Assembly: GCA_964251665.1 (NCBI GenBank)
Contig: CAXUKO010000002.1
Coordinates: 434,001 to 498,000, forward strand
DNA: 64,000 nucleotides
Source of the DNA: JBBQLG01 sp964251665
GTDB taxonomy: Bacteria; Bacteroidota; Bacteroidia; Cytophagales; Spirosomataceae
Direction: 5' to 3'
A model generated the notes under the pieces. It searched no databases. It was not told where the DNA came from and worked only from the letters and a program-made list of their open reading frames with translations. A program made the translations under genes and the position numbers. Of this stretch, positions 1 through 9,038 are shown piece after piece; within the stretch, counting starts at the first letter, position 1; each line of letters opens with the position of its first letter.

Positions 1-897
1 CGGAATTACGAAGGCATTGGGGCTTACATAGATCAGGGCTACGTGCCTGCCACCGTTAACAGGACCTCGGTGTCGAACACGCTGGAGTACGCCTATGATG
101 ACTGGTGTATTGCTCAACTGGCGAAGAAACTCAACCGGCTGGATGTGTACCAGACGTACATGAAGCGGGCCGGGAACTGGCAGAACGTCTTCGATAAATC
201 AACTGGATTCATGCGTCCCCGCCTGGCCGACGGATCGTTTAAACCCGAGTTTGACGTGCTGAGCACTGAAGGACAGGGCTTTATTGAAGGAAACTCCTGG
301 AACTTCAGCTTTTTTGTTCCTCAAAATCCGGCGGCTCTGATTTAGTATATGGGTGGTCCTGAAAAATTCGCGACCCGTCTCGACACGCTCTTTGCGATGA
401 ATCTGCCGGACAAGTTTTTTGCCGAAACGGAAGACATCACCCGCGAAGGAATTATTGGTGGATACACTCACGGTAACGAACCGGCGCATCACATTGCGTA
501 TCTCTACAACTGGGCGGGACAACCCTGGAAAACGCAGGAACGCGTCCGCATGATTCTAACTATGCAGTATAAACCGACACCCGACGGGCTGGGTGGTAAT
601 GACGACTGCGGTCAGATGAGTGCCTGGTATATGTTTTCGGCGATGGGTTTTTATCCGGTGGCTCCCGGTTCAGGAGACTATTCGCTGGGTAGCCCACTGG
701 TCAGGAATGCCCGTCTGAATCTGGAAAACGGCAAAACCTTTACCGTCGCGGCCGTTAATCAGAGCGACAAAAATGTGTACGTAGAGAAAGTACTGCTGAA
801 TGGCAAATTGCTCACTCAACCGGTTCTCACACATGCTGACATTCTGAAAGGTGGGAAACTGACCTTTTACATGTCCGCCAAACCAACCAAAAAATAA
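1..897 (+). pseudogene. GH92 family alpha-mannosidase, C-terminal part, interrupted by amber stop
   Basis: This is the 3' part of a glycoside hydrolase family 92 gene; the 5' end lies outside the window. GH92 enzymes are secreted, calcium-dependent exo-alpha-mannosidases. The reading frame is open from base 1 and shows family motifs: TLEYAYDDW early, and GGNDDCGQMSAWYMFSAMGF followed by a GSP segment near the end. A TAG at 343-345 interrupts the frame; the same frame continues as YMGGPEKFATRLDTLF up to the TAA at 895-897. GH92 proteins normally read straight through here, with Gln plausible at this position (CAG to TAG). The locus is therefore a nonsense-mutated gene or carries a sequence error. 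Restart at the ATG at 349 would give only a C-terminal fragment. It converges on the lactonase gene, with a shared terminator between them. Confidence 0.85.
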
Positions 898-914
898 GTA
901 TATTCTATAATTCG

Positions 915-956
915 ACGGGCCTCTAATCAGTATACAAATGCTGATTAGAGGCCCGT
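915..956. terminator. bidirectional terminator between convergent genes
   Basis: A perfect 16-bp inverted repeat (915-930 with 941-956) has a 10-nt loop. It lies between the GH92 stop at 897 and the lactonase stop at 980. The symmetric position suggests it ends transcription from both sides. Confidence 0.75.
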
Positions 957-979
957 TCGGTACCCGTTAAAGGCGATTT

Positions 980-1903
980 TTATTCGACTCCTTTCACTTG
1001 CATAGGTAGTGTGTAAACGGATTCGGATGCGGTGATGAACAAGGTTTTACGGTCTTTCCCACCGAAACAGATATTGCCTACCCATTTGGATGGTACCGGG
1101 ATGTTACCCAGCTTTTTTCCGGCCGGATCATATACCGTAACCCCCCGACCCGATAAGTACACGTTTCCCTGGCTGTCCAGCGTCATACCATCGGAACCCT
1201 GCGGAACATATAACTGGCGGTTCGTCAGATTTCCGCCCGGCCCAATTTCGTACTTATACGTTTTATTGGCCCGAATGTCAGCGACGTATAAAGACTTTCC
1301 GTCTGGTGTGCCGACGATGCCATTGGGCTGCATTAGATCGCCATCAACTACTACCGGCTCGGTTTTGCCTTTTGCCAGGTAATAGACTTTCTGACCGTCG
1401 ATGTCGGGCGTTTTACGGTCCCAATACTCCCGTTGGTAATACGGATCGGTAAAGTAAATACCTCCTTTCGGATCAACCCACAGGTCATTCGGACCATTGA
1501 GCCGATGCCCCTGATAATCCTTCAGCAGAACCATTACCTTGCCCTGCGGACTGATGGACCACAACTCATCTTTTTCGTCGGCACAGGCCAGCAGATTACC
1601 CGCTTTGTCGAAATACAATCCGTTGGAACGTCCCGTCTTGTCCATAAATACCGACAGCTTGCCATCGGTATCATACTTCCAGATTTTATCGTTAGGCTGG
1701 TCCGTAAAGTAGATGACTCCCTTTTTATCGACGGCTGGTCCTTCAGTAAACGTAAACTGCTTCGATACCTGCTGGAGTGCAGCCCCCGGCGCAACGACCT
1801 TGATAGAATCCAAGCCTTGTGCGTTACCCGATTGAGCCAATACATTCAGGGAGCCCGCCAATGCTGCCAGTAGAATAAGACCAGTCCGGTGATAGTTCTT
1901 CAT
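980..1903 (-). CDS. SMP-30/gluconolactonase family protein, secreted
   Basis: This 307-residue protein has an N-terminal signal peptide (about residues 1-24, ending VLAQ), so it is probably periplasmic. It is a six-bladed beta-propeller of the SMP-30/gluconolactonase/LRE family, which hydrolyses sugar lactones to aldonic acids. The expected metal-site residues are present: Glu54 in FTEGPAV, Asn136-Asp140 in NGPND, Asn194 in QPNGI and Asp238 in SDGMTLD. It lies 3 bp downstream of the Gfo/Idh/MocA gene on the same strand, so the two are probably co-transcribed. Oxidation of an aldose to its lactone followed by lactonase is a coherent pair of steps. The exact lactone cannot be read from sequence. 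Confidence 0.88.
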   Translation of the reverse strand: MKNYHRTGLILLAALAGSLNVLAQSGNAQGLDSIKVVAPGAALQQVSKQFTFTEGPAVDKKGVIYFTDQPNDKIWKYDTDGKLSVFMDKTGRSNGLYFDKAGNLLACADEKDELWSISPQGKVMVLLKDYQGHRLNGPNDLWVDPKGGIYFTDPYYQREYWDRKTPDIDGQKVYYLAKGKTEPVVVDGDLMQPNGIVGTPDGKSLYVADIRANKTYKYEIGPGGNLTNRQLYVPQGSDGMTLDSQGNVYLSGRGVTVYDPAGKKLGNIPVPSKWVGNICFGGKDRKTLFITASESVYTLPMQVKGVE

Positions 1904-1906
1904 TCG

Positions 1907-3289
1907 TTAAACCCGGTTAGGCATTGGATGCACATAAGGTGACCGGTACGACCGCTGAAGCAATGCATTGGCTTCCTGATCGCCAACGATCTGCCGCTTT
2001 TGAGGATCATAAACGACCGGACGACCTGTTTTCATGGAGATATTGGCCAGAATACAGCTCGCAGTCGAGATATGCCCCTCTTCGATATCCGCCACCGGTC
2101 GGCCACCGTTTTCAATGGCATCCAGGAAATTGAGCATATGCAGACGGGTAGCCGGGGCCGCATTCAACTCAATTTTCGGGTTGGTTGGCTCGGTAAGGTC
2201 CTCGGGGTACTTTTCTTTTTCGTACACCACATCCTTATGAATCTTGGTACCCTTATCGCCGATAGGAACGAAATCATATTGCATGGTGCTGGCCCATAAA
2301 GTGCCCTTATCGCCGTATAACGTGAACGACCAGGGGTAGTCGGGGTTAACGGGTGCGCCCCACGAACGCTGCTCCCAGGTGCAGTTCAGATCATCATAAT
2401 GAAACAGGGCTGACTGGGTATCGGGAATGTTAGACTTCCCTTCTTTATCCACATAAATACCACCGGAAGAGCTGATGCGTTTGGGCCAGCCCAGCTTCAG
2501 CATCCAGCGCACGGTGTCGAACATGTGAACGCACATATCGCCCATGATACCGTTACCGTATTCGTTAAAGGTACGCCACCAGCGAACGTGGGGTAATCCG
2601 TCGTATGGGCGCAGGGGTGCCGGTCCGGTCCACATTTCGTAGTCCAGAAATTCGGGAACGGGCTGTACCGGTGGGTTACCATTGTTTCGCATGTGGAGGT
2701 AGCAGCACATGTCTACATGCGACACTTTACCCAGCAGCCCGGCATCGACAATGTTCTTTTTCGCATCGATCAGGTGTGGCGTGCTTTTACGCTGCGTACC
2801 CACCTGCACGACGCGGTTGTACTTACGGGCGGCAGCCACCATTGCTTCGCCTTCCATAACATCCACACTGATCGGCTTTTGTACATAAACGTGGGCGCCT
2901 GATTTTACTGCATCGATCGTCTGTAGTGCGTGCCAGTGATCCGGCGTACCGATGAGAACGATGTCCAGCTTATTCTCCGCCAGCATTTTGCGGTAGTCGC
3001 CATAGAGCTTCGGCACCTTGCCCGATTTCTGCCGCTGACTGACCAGCTTGGCGGCATCGTCCAGCATGTGTTTATCGACATCGCAGAGGGCCACCACGTC
3101 TACGGGCGATACCTGAATGAGCCGGAGTAAATCACTTTTACCGTACCAACCGGTGCCAATCAAACCGACCCGGTACGTTTTATCGGCGGTAAAATCAAGG
3201 CCCATACCACTGGCGCCCAGCGTCGTCAGGGCGAGTGAAGCCGTAGCGCCCTGGAGGAAACTACGGCGGTTAATTGTGAAGTAAGGCAT
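1907..3289 (-). CDS. Gfo/Idh/MocA family oxidoreductase, Tat-exported
   Basis: This 460-residue protein starts with a twin-arginine signal (INRRSFLQG then a hydrophobic stretch). It is therefore predicted to fold with its nicotinamide cofactor in the cytoplasm and be exported. The Rossmann motif GLIGTGWYGK lies at about residues 43-52, and a VQKPIS segment corresponds to the family's conserved (E)KP motif. The C-terminal beta-sheet domain carries the MGDMCVHMFDTVRW helix typical of the family. Members oxidise or reduce sugar ring hydroxyls. In Bacteroidota such exported members often accompany TIM-barrel epimerases in 3-keto-sugar chemistry (known), and one occurs nearby at 7904-9013. Substrate unknown. 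Confidence 0.88.
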   Translation of the reverse strand: MPYFTINRRSFLQGATASLALTTLGASGMGLDFTADKTYRVGLIGTGWYGKSDLLRLIQVSPVDVVALCDVDKHMLDDAAKLVSQRQKSGKVPKLYGDYRKMLAENKLDIVLIGTPDHWHALQTIDAVKSGAHVYVQKPISVDVMEGEAMVAAARKYNRVVQVGTQRKSTPHLIDAKKNIVDAGLLGKVSHVDMCCYLHMRNNGNPPVQPVPEFLDYEMWTGPAPLRPYDGLPHVRWWRTFNEYGNGIMGDMCVHMFDTVRWMLKLGWPKRISSSGGIYVDKEGKSNIPDTQSALFHYDDLNCTWEQRSWGAPVNPDYPWSFTLYGDKGTLWASTMQYDFVPIGDKGTKIHKDVVYEKEKYPEDLTEPTNPKIELNAAPATRLHMLNFLDAIENGGRPVADIEEGHISTASCILANISMKTGRPVVYDPQKRQIVGDQEANALLQRSYRSPYVHPMPNRV

Positions 3290-3429
3290 TTTAGTTGAGG
3301 GTTTCGGACGGCCGATGCCGATGATTTAGGAAGCTTTACTACTGAAAAGTCGATGAGGGGATGTAGTTACTCTTATGGAGTGAATGAATGTTAATTACTC
3401 TTTTCCGCCGTACAGGAGCTTATGGTGGA

Positions 3430-4347
3430 TTACAGATAAGAGAATGGATTGCCCGACGGAACATGGGTTGCCGGTACACCGGGCACTTTGTCTTTCAGCC
3501 AGGATGCCAGGTACTTCATACCCGGCTCCTCGCTCATCTCGTGGCCCAGTATAACCAATGATAATCGCTGACCCGCTGCCCGCGCATCCCGGACGTATTC
3601 GGCGGTTTCCCACTCACTGAGTTCTCCACACAGCAGCACATCCGGCTTAGTCTGCTGTAGAGCTGTAATCTGACTCCGCCCGCCCGACGCGCCCGGCATA
3701 AGCAATACGCGCTGACAGTTCTGTGTCTCATTACCAATTACCCGCGTCATCCGAATGCCTAATTTCGACTTGGCGTGCGCAACAATCTGGCGCAGCGGTG
3801 TGGGTGAGGGCAGGGTGATCAGATCCGGGTTTTTGGGGTCGGTATACTTGCCCCATTCCAGAGCCGCCATCACCCCCGTCCAAATACCATCGGGCTTGTG
3901 CGCGTGCCAGTAGTCATGAAATCGCCAGACGGCTATGTTATTTTTGGTGAGCAGGTCGTGCTTGTATCGATAGACATCATCCTGCTGAAGCCAGTCGGTT
4001 GTGTCGGTGTGGTTGTAAAAAGTCGGTTCATGCGCAATAATGAAATTGGCTTTCAGCGCGATGGCTTTCCTGATGACATCGACCGTCGTAAACATCGTGG
4101 TGACGATACCGGTCACCACCTGGTCCGGGCTGCCTGCCTTCAGGGTGTCCACTGTTTTGGGGAAGGGTGCCCCCGGAATTGTCTTGAGAATTGAGTCAAT
4201 AACCTGCCCAACCGTAAGGGGGGCGCTGTCTTTCCACAGCCGTTCTGCCTGGCTGATAACCGGTCCTGTCAATAGTAGAGATGATCCTATCGTTTTGGTG
4301 AGTGTGCCAACAAATTTCCGTCTTCCTGGCTTTTCTGGTGATTTCAT
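3430..4347 (-). CDS. Nif3-like dinuclear metal centre protein
   Basis: This 305-residue protein matches the NIF3/YqfO (NGG1p-interacting factor 3) family. Visible family segments are GQVIDSILK near residue 45, an IVTTMFTTVDVIRKA helix, IIAHEPTFYNHTD with the metal-binding His, and FHDYWH. The C-terminal half contains the second metal-site region around VILGHEMSE. An RRKF motif plus a hydrophobic stretch at the N-terminus suggests export, which is unusual for this normally cytoplasmic family. The role of the family is poorly defined; it is a toroidal di-metal hydrolase-like fold. It follows the sugar-enzyme pattern of the cluster (exported, RR signal), so a role in the same pathway is inference. 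Confidence 0.8.
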   Translation of the reverse strand: MKSPEKPGRRKFVGTLTKTIGSSLLLTGPVISQAERLWKDSAPLTVGQVIDSILKTIPGAPFPKTVDTLKAGSPDQVVTGIVTTMFTTVDVIRKAIALKANFIIAHEPTFYNHTDTTDWLQQDDVYRYKHDLLTKNNIAVWRFHDYWHAHKPDGIWTGVMAALEWGKYTDPKNPDLITLPSPTPLRQIVAHAKSKLGIRMTRVIGNETQNCQRVLLMPGASGGRSQITALQQTKPDVLLCGELSEWETAEYVRDARAAGQRLSLVILGHEMSEEPGMKYLASWLKDKVPGVPATHVPSGNPFSYL

Positions 4348-4483
4348 AACTGGGTGTATTCAGGTAAAATGATACTGCTTTTCGCTTTCAGATTAGAAAG
4401 CCCGATTTCGTATAAAAATAATCAAATGCAGTCATAAGCTATCAATGGCTGCATCCGGTCAACTTACCCACAGACGCATCGCT

Positions 4484-5605
4484 ATGAAAATAGTTGCCTT
4501 ATTCGTGTTCATGAGCAGTATCTTGTTACATCCCGCCTACGGTCAGAAAGCGGGTGTCAGGAAAGACGTTTTTGGTACCATGCCCGATGGGCGTGAAGTC
4601 TCGCTGTTCACCCTGCGTAATGTGGCCGGTATTGAAGCCCGGATTACCAACTATGGTGGCTATATCGTGTCGCTGACTGCACCCGATAAGGCCGGAAAGC
4701 TGGAGAATGTTACAGTGGGGTCGGACCGTTTGGATGACTACCTGAAGGGCATGTCGGGTTTAGGTCCGATCATCGGCCGGTTCGGAAATCGTATTGCCAA
4801 AGGGAAATTTACGCTTGACGGTACCAGTTATACGCTGGCCATCAACAATGGCGGCAATCACATTCATGGCGGACGGGTTGGCTTTAGCAAGAAGCTATGG
4901 ACCGCCACCCCGGTTGATGGGGCAGAACCGGCGGTGAAGCTGCATTATACATCGCCGGATGGTGAGGAGGGATACCCCGGTACACTATCGGTGGATGTTA
5001 CTTATACCCTGCAAAAAGACAACGCCATACGCATCGACTACCAGGCGACGACCGATAAAACGACGGTGCTGAACCTGACGAATCATGCCTATTTCAACCT
5101 CAGTGGTATGAAGCGTGACGTATTGGATAATGAGCTGATGATTAAGGCAACTAAATTCCTGCCAACCGATAACACCCAGATTCCAACGGGTGAACTGCGA
5201 CCGGTAGCCGGAACACCCCTTGATTTTACAAAACCAACCGTGATCGGCAAGCGAATCAATGACACCACTGATACGCAGATTCGCTATGGTGCGGGATACG
5301 ATCACTGCTGGGTATTTACCGATACCTCGAATAAACTGAAGCTGGGCGCTACCGTATATGAGCCGCAAAGTGGCCGGGTGATGACCATGTACACGACGGA
5401 ACCTGCTGTTCAGGTATATACGGGTAATCACATGGATGGTAAGTTGCATGGCCCGGGGGGCATAGCCTACACCGCCCGGTTCGCTGTATGCCTCGAAACG
5501 CAGCACTTCCCTGATTCACCAAACTACCCGAATTTCCCAACGACTACCCTACGCCCCGGTCAGACCTACCGGAGTGCTACCGTATACAAGTTTTCGGCGC
5601 GGTAG
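4484..5605 (+). CDS. galM: aldose 1-epimerase (mutarotase), secreted
   Basis: Galactose mutarotase-family enzyme that interconverts alpha and beta anomers of aldoses. The start at 4484 is preferred over the upstream in-frame ATG at 4445 because it gives a clean signal peptide (MKIVALFVFMSSILLHPAYG). The mature protein shows GRFGNRIAKG (sugar-binding Arg/Asn), NNGGNHIHGG, the catalytic His in NLTNHAYFNL, and the C-terminal Glu base in EPAVQVYTGN. The length (373 residues) is normal for the family. It is the only plus-strand gene within the minus-strand sugar block, and its stop lies 14 bp from the stop of the convergent MFS gene. Export suggests it acts in the periplasm before uptake. Confidence 0.93.
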   Translation: MKIVALFVFMSSILLHPAYGQKAGVRKDVFGTMPDGREVSLFTLRNVAGIEARITNYGGYIVSLTAPDKAGKLENVTVGSDRLDDYLKGMSGLGPIIGRFGNRIAKGKFTLDGTSYTLAINNGGNHIHGGRVGFSKKLWTATPVDGAEPAVKLHYTSPDGEEGYPGTLSVDVTYTLQKDNAIRIDYQATTDKTTVLNLTNHAYFNLSGMKRDVLDNELMIKATKFLPTDNTQIPTGELRPVAGTPLDFTKPTVIGKRINDTTDTQIRYGAGYDHCWVFTDTSNKLKLGATVYEPQSGRVMTMYTTEPAVQVYTGNHMDGKLHGPGGIAYTARFAVCLETQHFPDSPNYPNFPTTTLRPGQTYRSATVYKFSAR

Positions 5606-5619
5606 GCGGGAGTCGGGAG

Positions 5620-6948
5620 TCATTCCGAAACCAGTTTCGGCTCCAGCATATCGGTGAGCGTCGTGATGCGCTCGATCTTGCCAACCAGAAAGATGTAGGA
5701 ACAGGCACCCACCAAACCTAACGTACCTATAAATACCAGCGCAGGCTCAAAATTGCCCCCCCGGACCAGAAAGCCAATCACAATGGGCACGATGATGGAC
5801 GCCAGGTTACCCATAAAGTTGAAGACACCCCCCGTTAGGCCAATCAGGGGCTTGGGCGATAGAATAGACACAAACACCCACGAAATCAGGGCCATGCCCG
5901 CTCCAAAAAGAGCCAGTGCCAGAAAGAAAATAATCAGGGCCGTATCTGCTGTGTAGTTGGCCCCGACGATGCTCACCGACAGCAAAAGCCCGAAGATGAT
6001 CGGTGTCTTCCGGGCCACACTGACCGATACACCCCGCCGGACTAAGGTATCGGAAACGAAGCCGGACAGCAGCAGCCCGGCACAGGCCGCCATGTAGGGA
6101 ACCGACTGTAAATAGCCAGACTTGATGGAGTCGATCCCCCGGTATTTGACTAAATAGGTCGGAAACCAGGTTAGGAAAAACCACAGCGTTGAATTGACAC
6201 AAAATTGCCCAATGTAAACGCCCCAGAGCGTACGGCTGGAGAGTATCTGCTTCAGGTTGGTCCACTGCCACACCGACGGCTGACCTGGATTACGTTCCCT
6301 TACCCGAAACACGCCCCCGCCGTCTTCTATATAATCGAGTTCGGCGGCATTTACCCCCGCGTGATCCAGCGGGTCGCGGTAGGATAGGTACCAAATCACA
6401 CCCCAGACTATACCCACTAAACCCGTAGCGATAAACAATCCCTGCCAGCCGGTATAGGCCTGAATGATGGCAAGCACCGGTGCCAAAAACGCCAGCCCAA
6501 TAAACTGCCCGGATACATACAGGGCGATAGCCGAGGCTCGCTCGTTGTCGGGAAACCAACTGGTTACGATACGGTTGTTTATGGGATAGGATGGTGCTTC
6601 AAACGTACCGGTTGCCACCCGCAGGGCGAACAGGGTATTAAACCCCCGGATGAAGCCCTGACAAAGGGTGGCAACCGACCAGGTGATTAAACAGAAAGCA
6701 TAGAGTATCCGGGGTTTGAACCGGTCGGCAATCAGACCACCCGGAATCTGCAGAAAGGCATAGGACCAGCCGAAGGCAGAGAAAATCAGGCCCAACTGCT
6801 CCGACGACAACGCCAGATCTTTGCTCATTGCCGGAGCGGCCACGGCTAAGTTGGTACGGTCAAGGTAATTGATGACCACATTGACGAAGATGAGGAACAG
6901 CATTCCGTACCGCATCCGGGTGGGGGTACTTCTGATTGCCTGTTGCAT
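5620..6948 (-). CDS. MFS transporter, sugar-acid (anion:cation symporter) type
   Basis: A 442-residue major facilitator with about 12 hydrophobic segments. The N-terminal part, NYLDRTNLAVAAP then a WSYAFLQIPGGLIADRF loop, is characteristic of the ACS subfamily (hexuronate, galactonate and glucarate symporters such as ExuT and DgoT). It is in the inner membrane and probably imports a sugar acid by H+ symport. The SDR dehydrogenase lies immediately upstream on the same strand (85 bp gap), so the two probably form a transport-plus-oxidation unit. This supports the view that the whole region handles aldonic or uronic acids. Exact substrate not determinable. Confidence 0.88.
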   Translation of the reverse strand: MQQAIRSTPTRMRYGMLFLIFVNVVINYLDRTNLAVAAPAMSKDLALSSEQLGLIFSAFGWSYAFLQIPGGLIADRFKPRILYAFCLITWSVATLCQGFIRGFNTLFALRVATGTFEAPSYPINNRIVTSWFPDNERASAIALYVSGQFIGLAFLAPVLAIIQAYTGWQGLFIATGLVGIVWGVIWYLSYRDPLDHAGVNAAELDYIEDGGGVFRVRERNPGQPSVWQWTNLKQILSSRTLWGVYIGQFCVNSTLWFFLTWFPTYLVKYRGIDSIKSGYLQSVPYMAACAGLLLSGFVSDTLVRRGVSVSVARKTPIIFGLLLSVSIVGANYTADTALIIFFLALALFGAGMALISWVFVSILSPKPLIGLTGGVFNFMGNLASIIVPIVIGFLVRGGNFEPALVFIGTLGLVGACSYIFLVGKIERITTLTDMLEPKLVSE

Positions 6949-7033
6949 AGAGTTTGTGGTTTGTAAGAGGTGGTTTGTCGTTCGCTGATACGGTATGCGC
7001 GGCAGCCAAAAACTAACTACGAATCGATTTTAA

Positions 7034-7819
7034 CTATTTCGCCGTCCAGCCGCCATCAACTGTCAGCATGGAACCGACCATGTAGCTGGAGGCATCACTT
7101 GCCAGAAAAATTGCCGCTCCCTGAATCTCCTGCAACTCGGCCCAGCGCCCCAGTGAGGTAGCGCCCACAATGAATTTCTTCGATTCTTCCGAATCGGCGA
7201 TGGGTGCATTCATTTCGGTCAGAAACGGCCCCGGACAAATAGCGTTGACGTTGATGTTGAAGGCCGACAATTCCAAACCCAGCGCCCGGGTCATCTGCAC
7301 TACAGCTCCTTTACTGGCCGTGTAGGGCGTTCGGTTCGCCAGACCAACCAGGCCGAGGGTGCTGGCCAAGTTGATGATTTTTCCCCGGCTTGCCTGTTTC
7401 ATGAACGGCGTTACGGCCCGGCAGCAGAGCCAGGTGCCGGTTACATTCACGCTCATTACTTTATTGAAGTCGTCCGGCGTCACTTCGTCAATAGCACCGC
7501 GAATGTTAATGCCGGCACTGTTAATCAGAATGTCGATCTGGCCAAAGGCATCCATAGCCGCTTTGGCCATCGCTTCTGTTTGTACCTGATCGGTAATGTC
7601 GGCGGGAAAGGAGATGGCCTGAACGCCGAAGTCTTTGCTAATTTCGTCAGCAGCCTGGGCCCCTTCGTCGGCATGGCGGTTCACCAGCATCACGCGGGCA
7701 CCCGCCGATGCCAGACCGGCCGCCATGGCAAAACCAAGTCCTTTGGAGCCGCCTGTAATGATGGCGGACTTTCCGCTCAGATCAAATAATTTGATACCCG
7801 GTAGTGGTTGTTGAGGCAT
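7034..7819 (-). CDS. SDR family oxidoreductase (gluconate 5-dehydrogenase/KduD-like)
   Basis: Classical short-chain dehydrogenase of 261 residues. It shows the cofactor motif TGGSKGLG, NSAG, the catalytic Ser in NLASTLG and YTASK (YxxxK), and a C-terminal VDGGWT. The ATG at 7819 is chosen over the longer frame starting at 7870 because the extra 17 residues precede the usual family N-terminus (FDLSGKSAIITGG). Sequence character resembles gluconate 5-dehydrogenase or 2-deoxy-D-gluconate 3-dehydrogenase. Paired with the MFS sugar-acid transporter, it probably oxidises an imported sugar acid in the cytoplasm with NAD(P)+. Specificity is inference. Confidence 0.88.
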   Translation of the reverse strand: MPQQPLPGIKLFDLSGKSAIITGGSKGLGFAMAAGLASAGARVMLVNRHADEGAQAADEISKDFGVQAISFPADITDQVQTEAMAKAAMDAFGQIDILINSAGINIRGAIDEVTPDDFNKVMSVNVTGTWLCCRAVTPFMKQASRGKIINLASTLGLVGLANRTPYTASKGAVVQMTRALGLELSAFNINVNAICPGPFLTEMNAPIADSEESKKFIVGATSLGRWAELQEIQGAAIFLASDASSYMVGSMLTVDGGWTAK

Positions 7820-7903
7820 TTTTATGAAGTTGTAACACAGAGATATACGGATTAATAAAGAGCAGTACACGGAGATTTATAGGACGCCCCATGCACTGAT
7901 TCC

Positions 7904-9013
7904 TTATCGGAGTGCTAATTGGTCTTTGCTGTACGACAGGCAGGCGACTATATTCTGCTCCTCGGCTGCCAGCCGCTCTTCAGCGCTTAATGGCGTTGTT
8001 CTGGGCAGCGCGGTGGCTGGTTTGTGTTGCCGGACCAGGTGAAGCATGTGCGCCAGCTCGGTAGGAGGAACATTGGTAAACGTAGCCCAATAGTCGGGTT
8101 TCAGGCAGGGGATTTCCAGCGGATCGCGGGTGATCATTTCCAGATTGAACGTAACGGCCGGATTGTGCTGCCGACAGATCTCCACCATTTTGGGTACGTC
8201 CAGCAGACCTTTGCCCAGCGGCACTTCCGACAGTAGAAAACCATCGGCATAGTCCTCCACCGCCATGTCCTTTACATGCGTACTGAAGACGTACGGTGCC
8301 AGCGTCTGCACAACGGTCATGGGGTCTTCGACCAGAGCCATACTGTTGCCGAAATCGAGGGTAACGCCAATCCATTCGCTGTTGAGCTGCTTCAGCATAC
8401 CGACCAGTTCCGGCGCCCGCCAGTCTTTATGATTTTCGACTGCCAGTTTAACTTTATGCTTCCGCAAAATGGGCTCTGCCAGTTGCAGCGACGCCAGCGC
8501 GCTGGCTTTCATCTCTGTAAAGGCTTCCGGCGAGTGCAGAATTTCGTACCGCCGTCCGCTTGAGCAAACCGTCCGCAGGATTTGTGCACCGGCTTCTTTG
8601 GCCCGGATAACGTCCTGCTCGAAAGCAGGAACATCGGCAGCTTTTTTCGGTACACCGATAGAGCCTTCAATGTACATACCCAGCTTCTCCCGCTTGTCGC
8701 GCACGCTACGGGCAAAGTCGGCCGACCAGTCTTTTACGACTACCTGCACTCCGCCCGCCCCGATCTGATGGCAATGATCCAACAGTTCCAGCGCATTCGT
8801 AAAGCTGGGGTAGGTGGTGCTGGCCACTTTTGAATTCCAGCGACTCCAGTAGGAGTGAACAACCACACCCATCGGTACGCTCTTCATGAAATTGGGCACC
8901 GCGAAATCGGGGATAGTGGGCAGCGCGAACACCAGGGCACCCGCACCCGAACGCTGTAAAAATGCCCGTCGGTTCATCCCGTTGAGAGCTGTTTGATCCG
9001 GTCTGTTTGTCAT
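7904..9013 (-). CDS. sugar phosphate isomerase/epimerase-like TIM barrel, Tat-exported
   Basis: A 369-residue xylose-isomerase-like TIM-barrel protein. It begins with a twin-arginine signal (MNRRAFLQRSGAGALVFALP). Metal-site features of the family are visible: AVENH (Glu), VTLDFGNS (Asp), FSTHVKDM (His) and NLEMITRDP (Glu). Such enzymes epimerise or isomerise sugars or keto-sugars, and exported versions usually accompany Gfo/Idh/MocA oxidoreductases in Bacteroidota. The gene lies 25 bp downstream of the cytochrome-containing dehydrogenase, so the two are likely one transcript. Confidence 0.85.
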   Translation of the reverse strand: MTNRPDQTALNGMNRRAFLQRSGAGALVFALPTIPDFAVPNFMKSVPMGVVVHSYWSRWNSKVASTTYPSFTNALELLDHCHQIGAGGVQVVVKDWSADFARSVRDKREKLGMYIEGSIGVPKKAADVPAFEQDVIRAKEAGAQILRTVCSSGRRYEILHSPEAFTEMKASALASLQLAEPILRKHKVKLAVENHKDWRAPELVGMLKQLNSEWIGVTLDFGNSMALVEDPMTVVQTLAPYVFSTHVKDMAVEDYADGFLLSEVPLGKGLLDVPKMVEICRQHNPAVTFNLEMITRDPLEIPCLKPDYWATFTNVPPTELAHMLHLVRQHKPATALPRTTPLSAEERLAAEEQNIVACLSYSKDQLALR

Positions 9014-9038
9014 AAGGTTAAGGGAAGTATAGGAGAAA

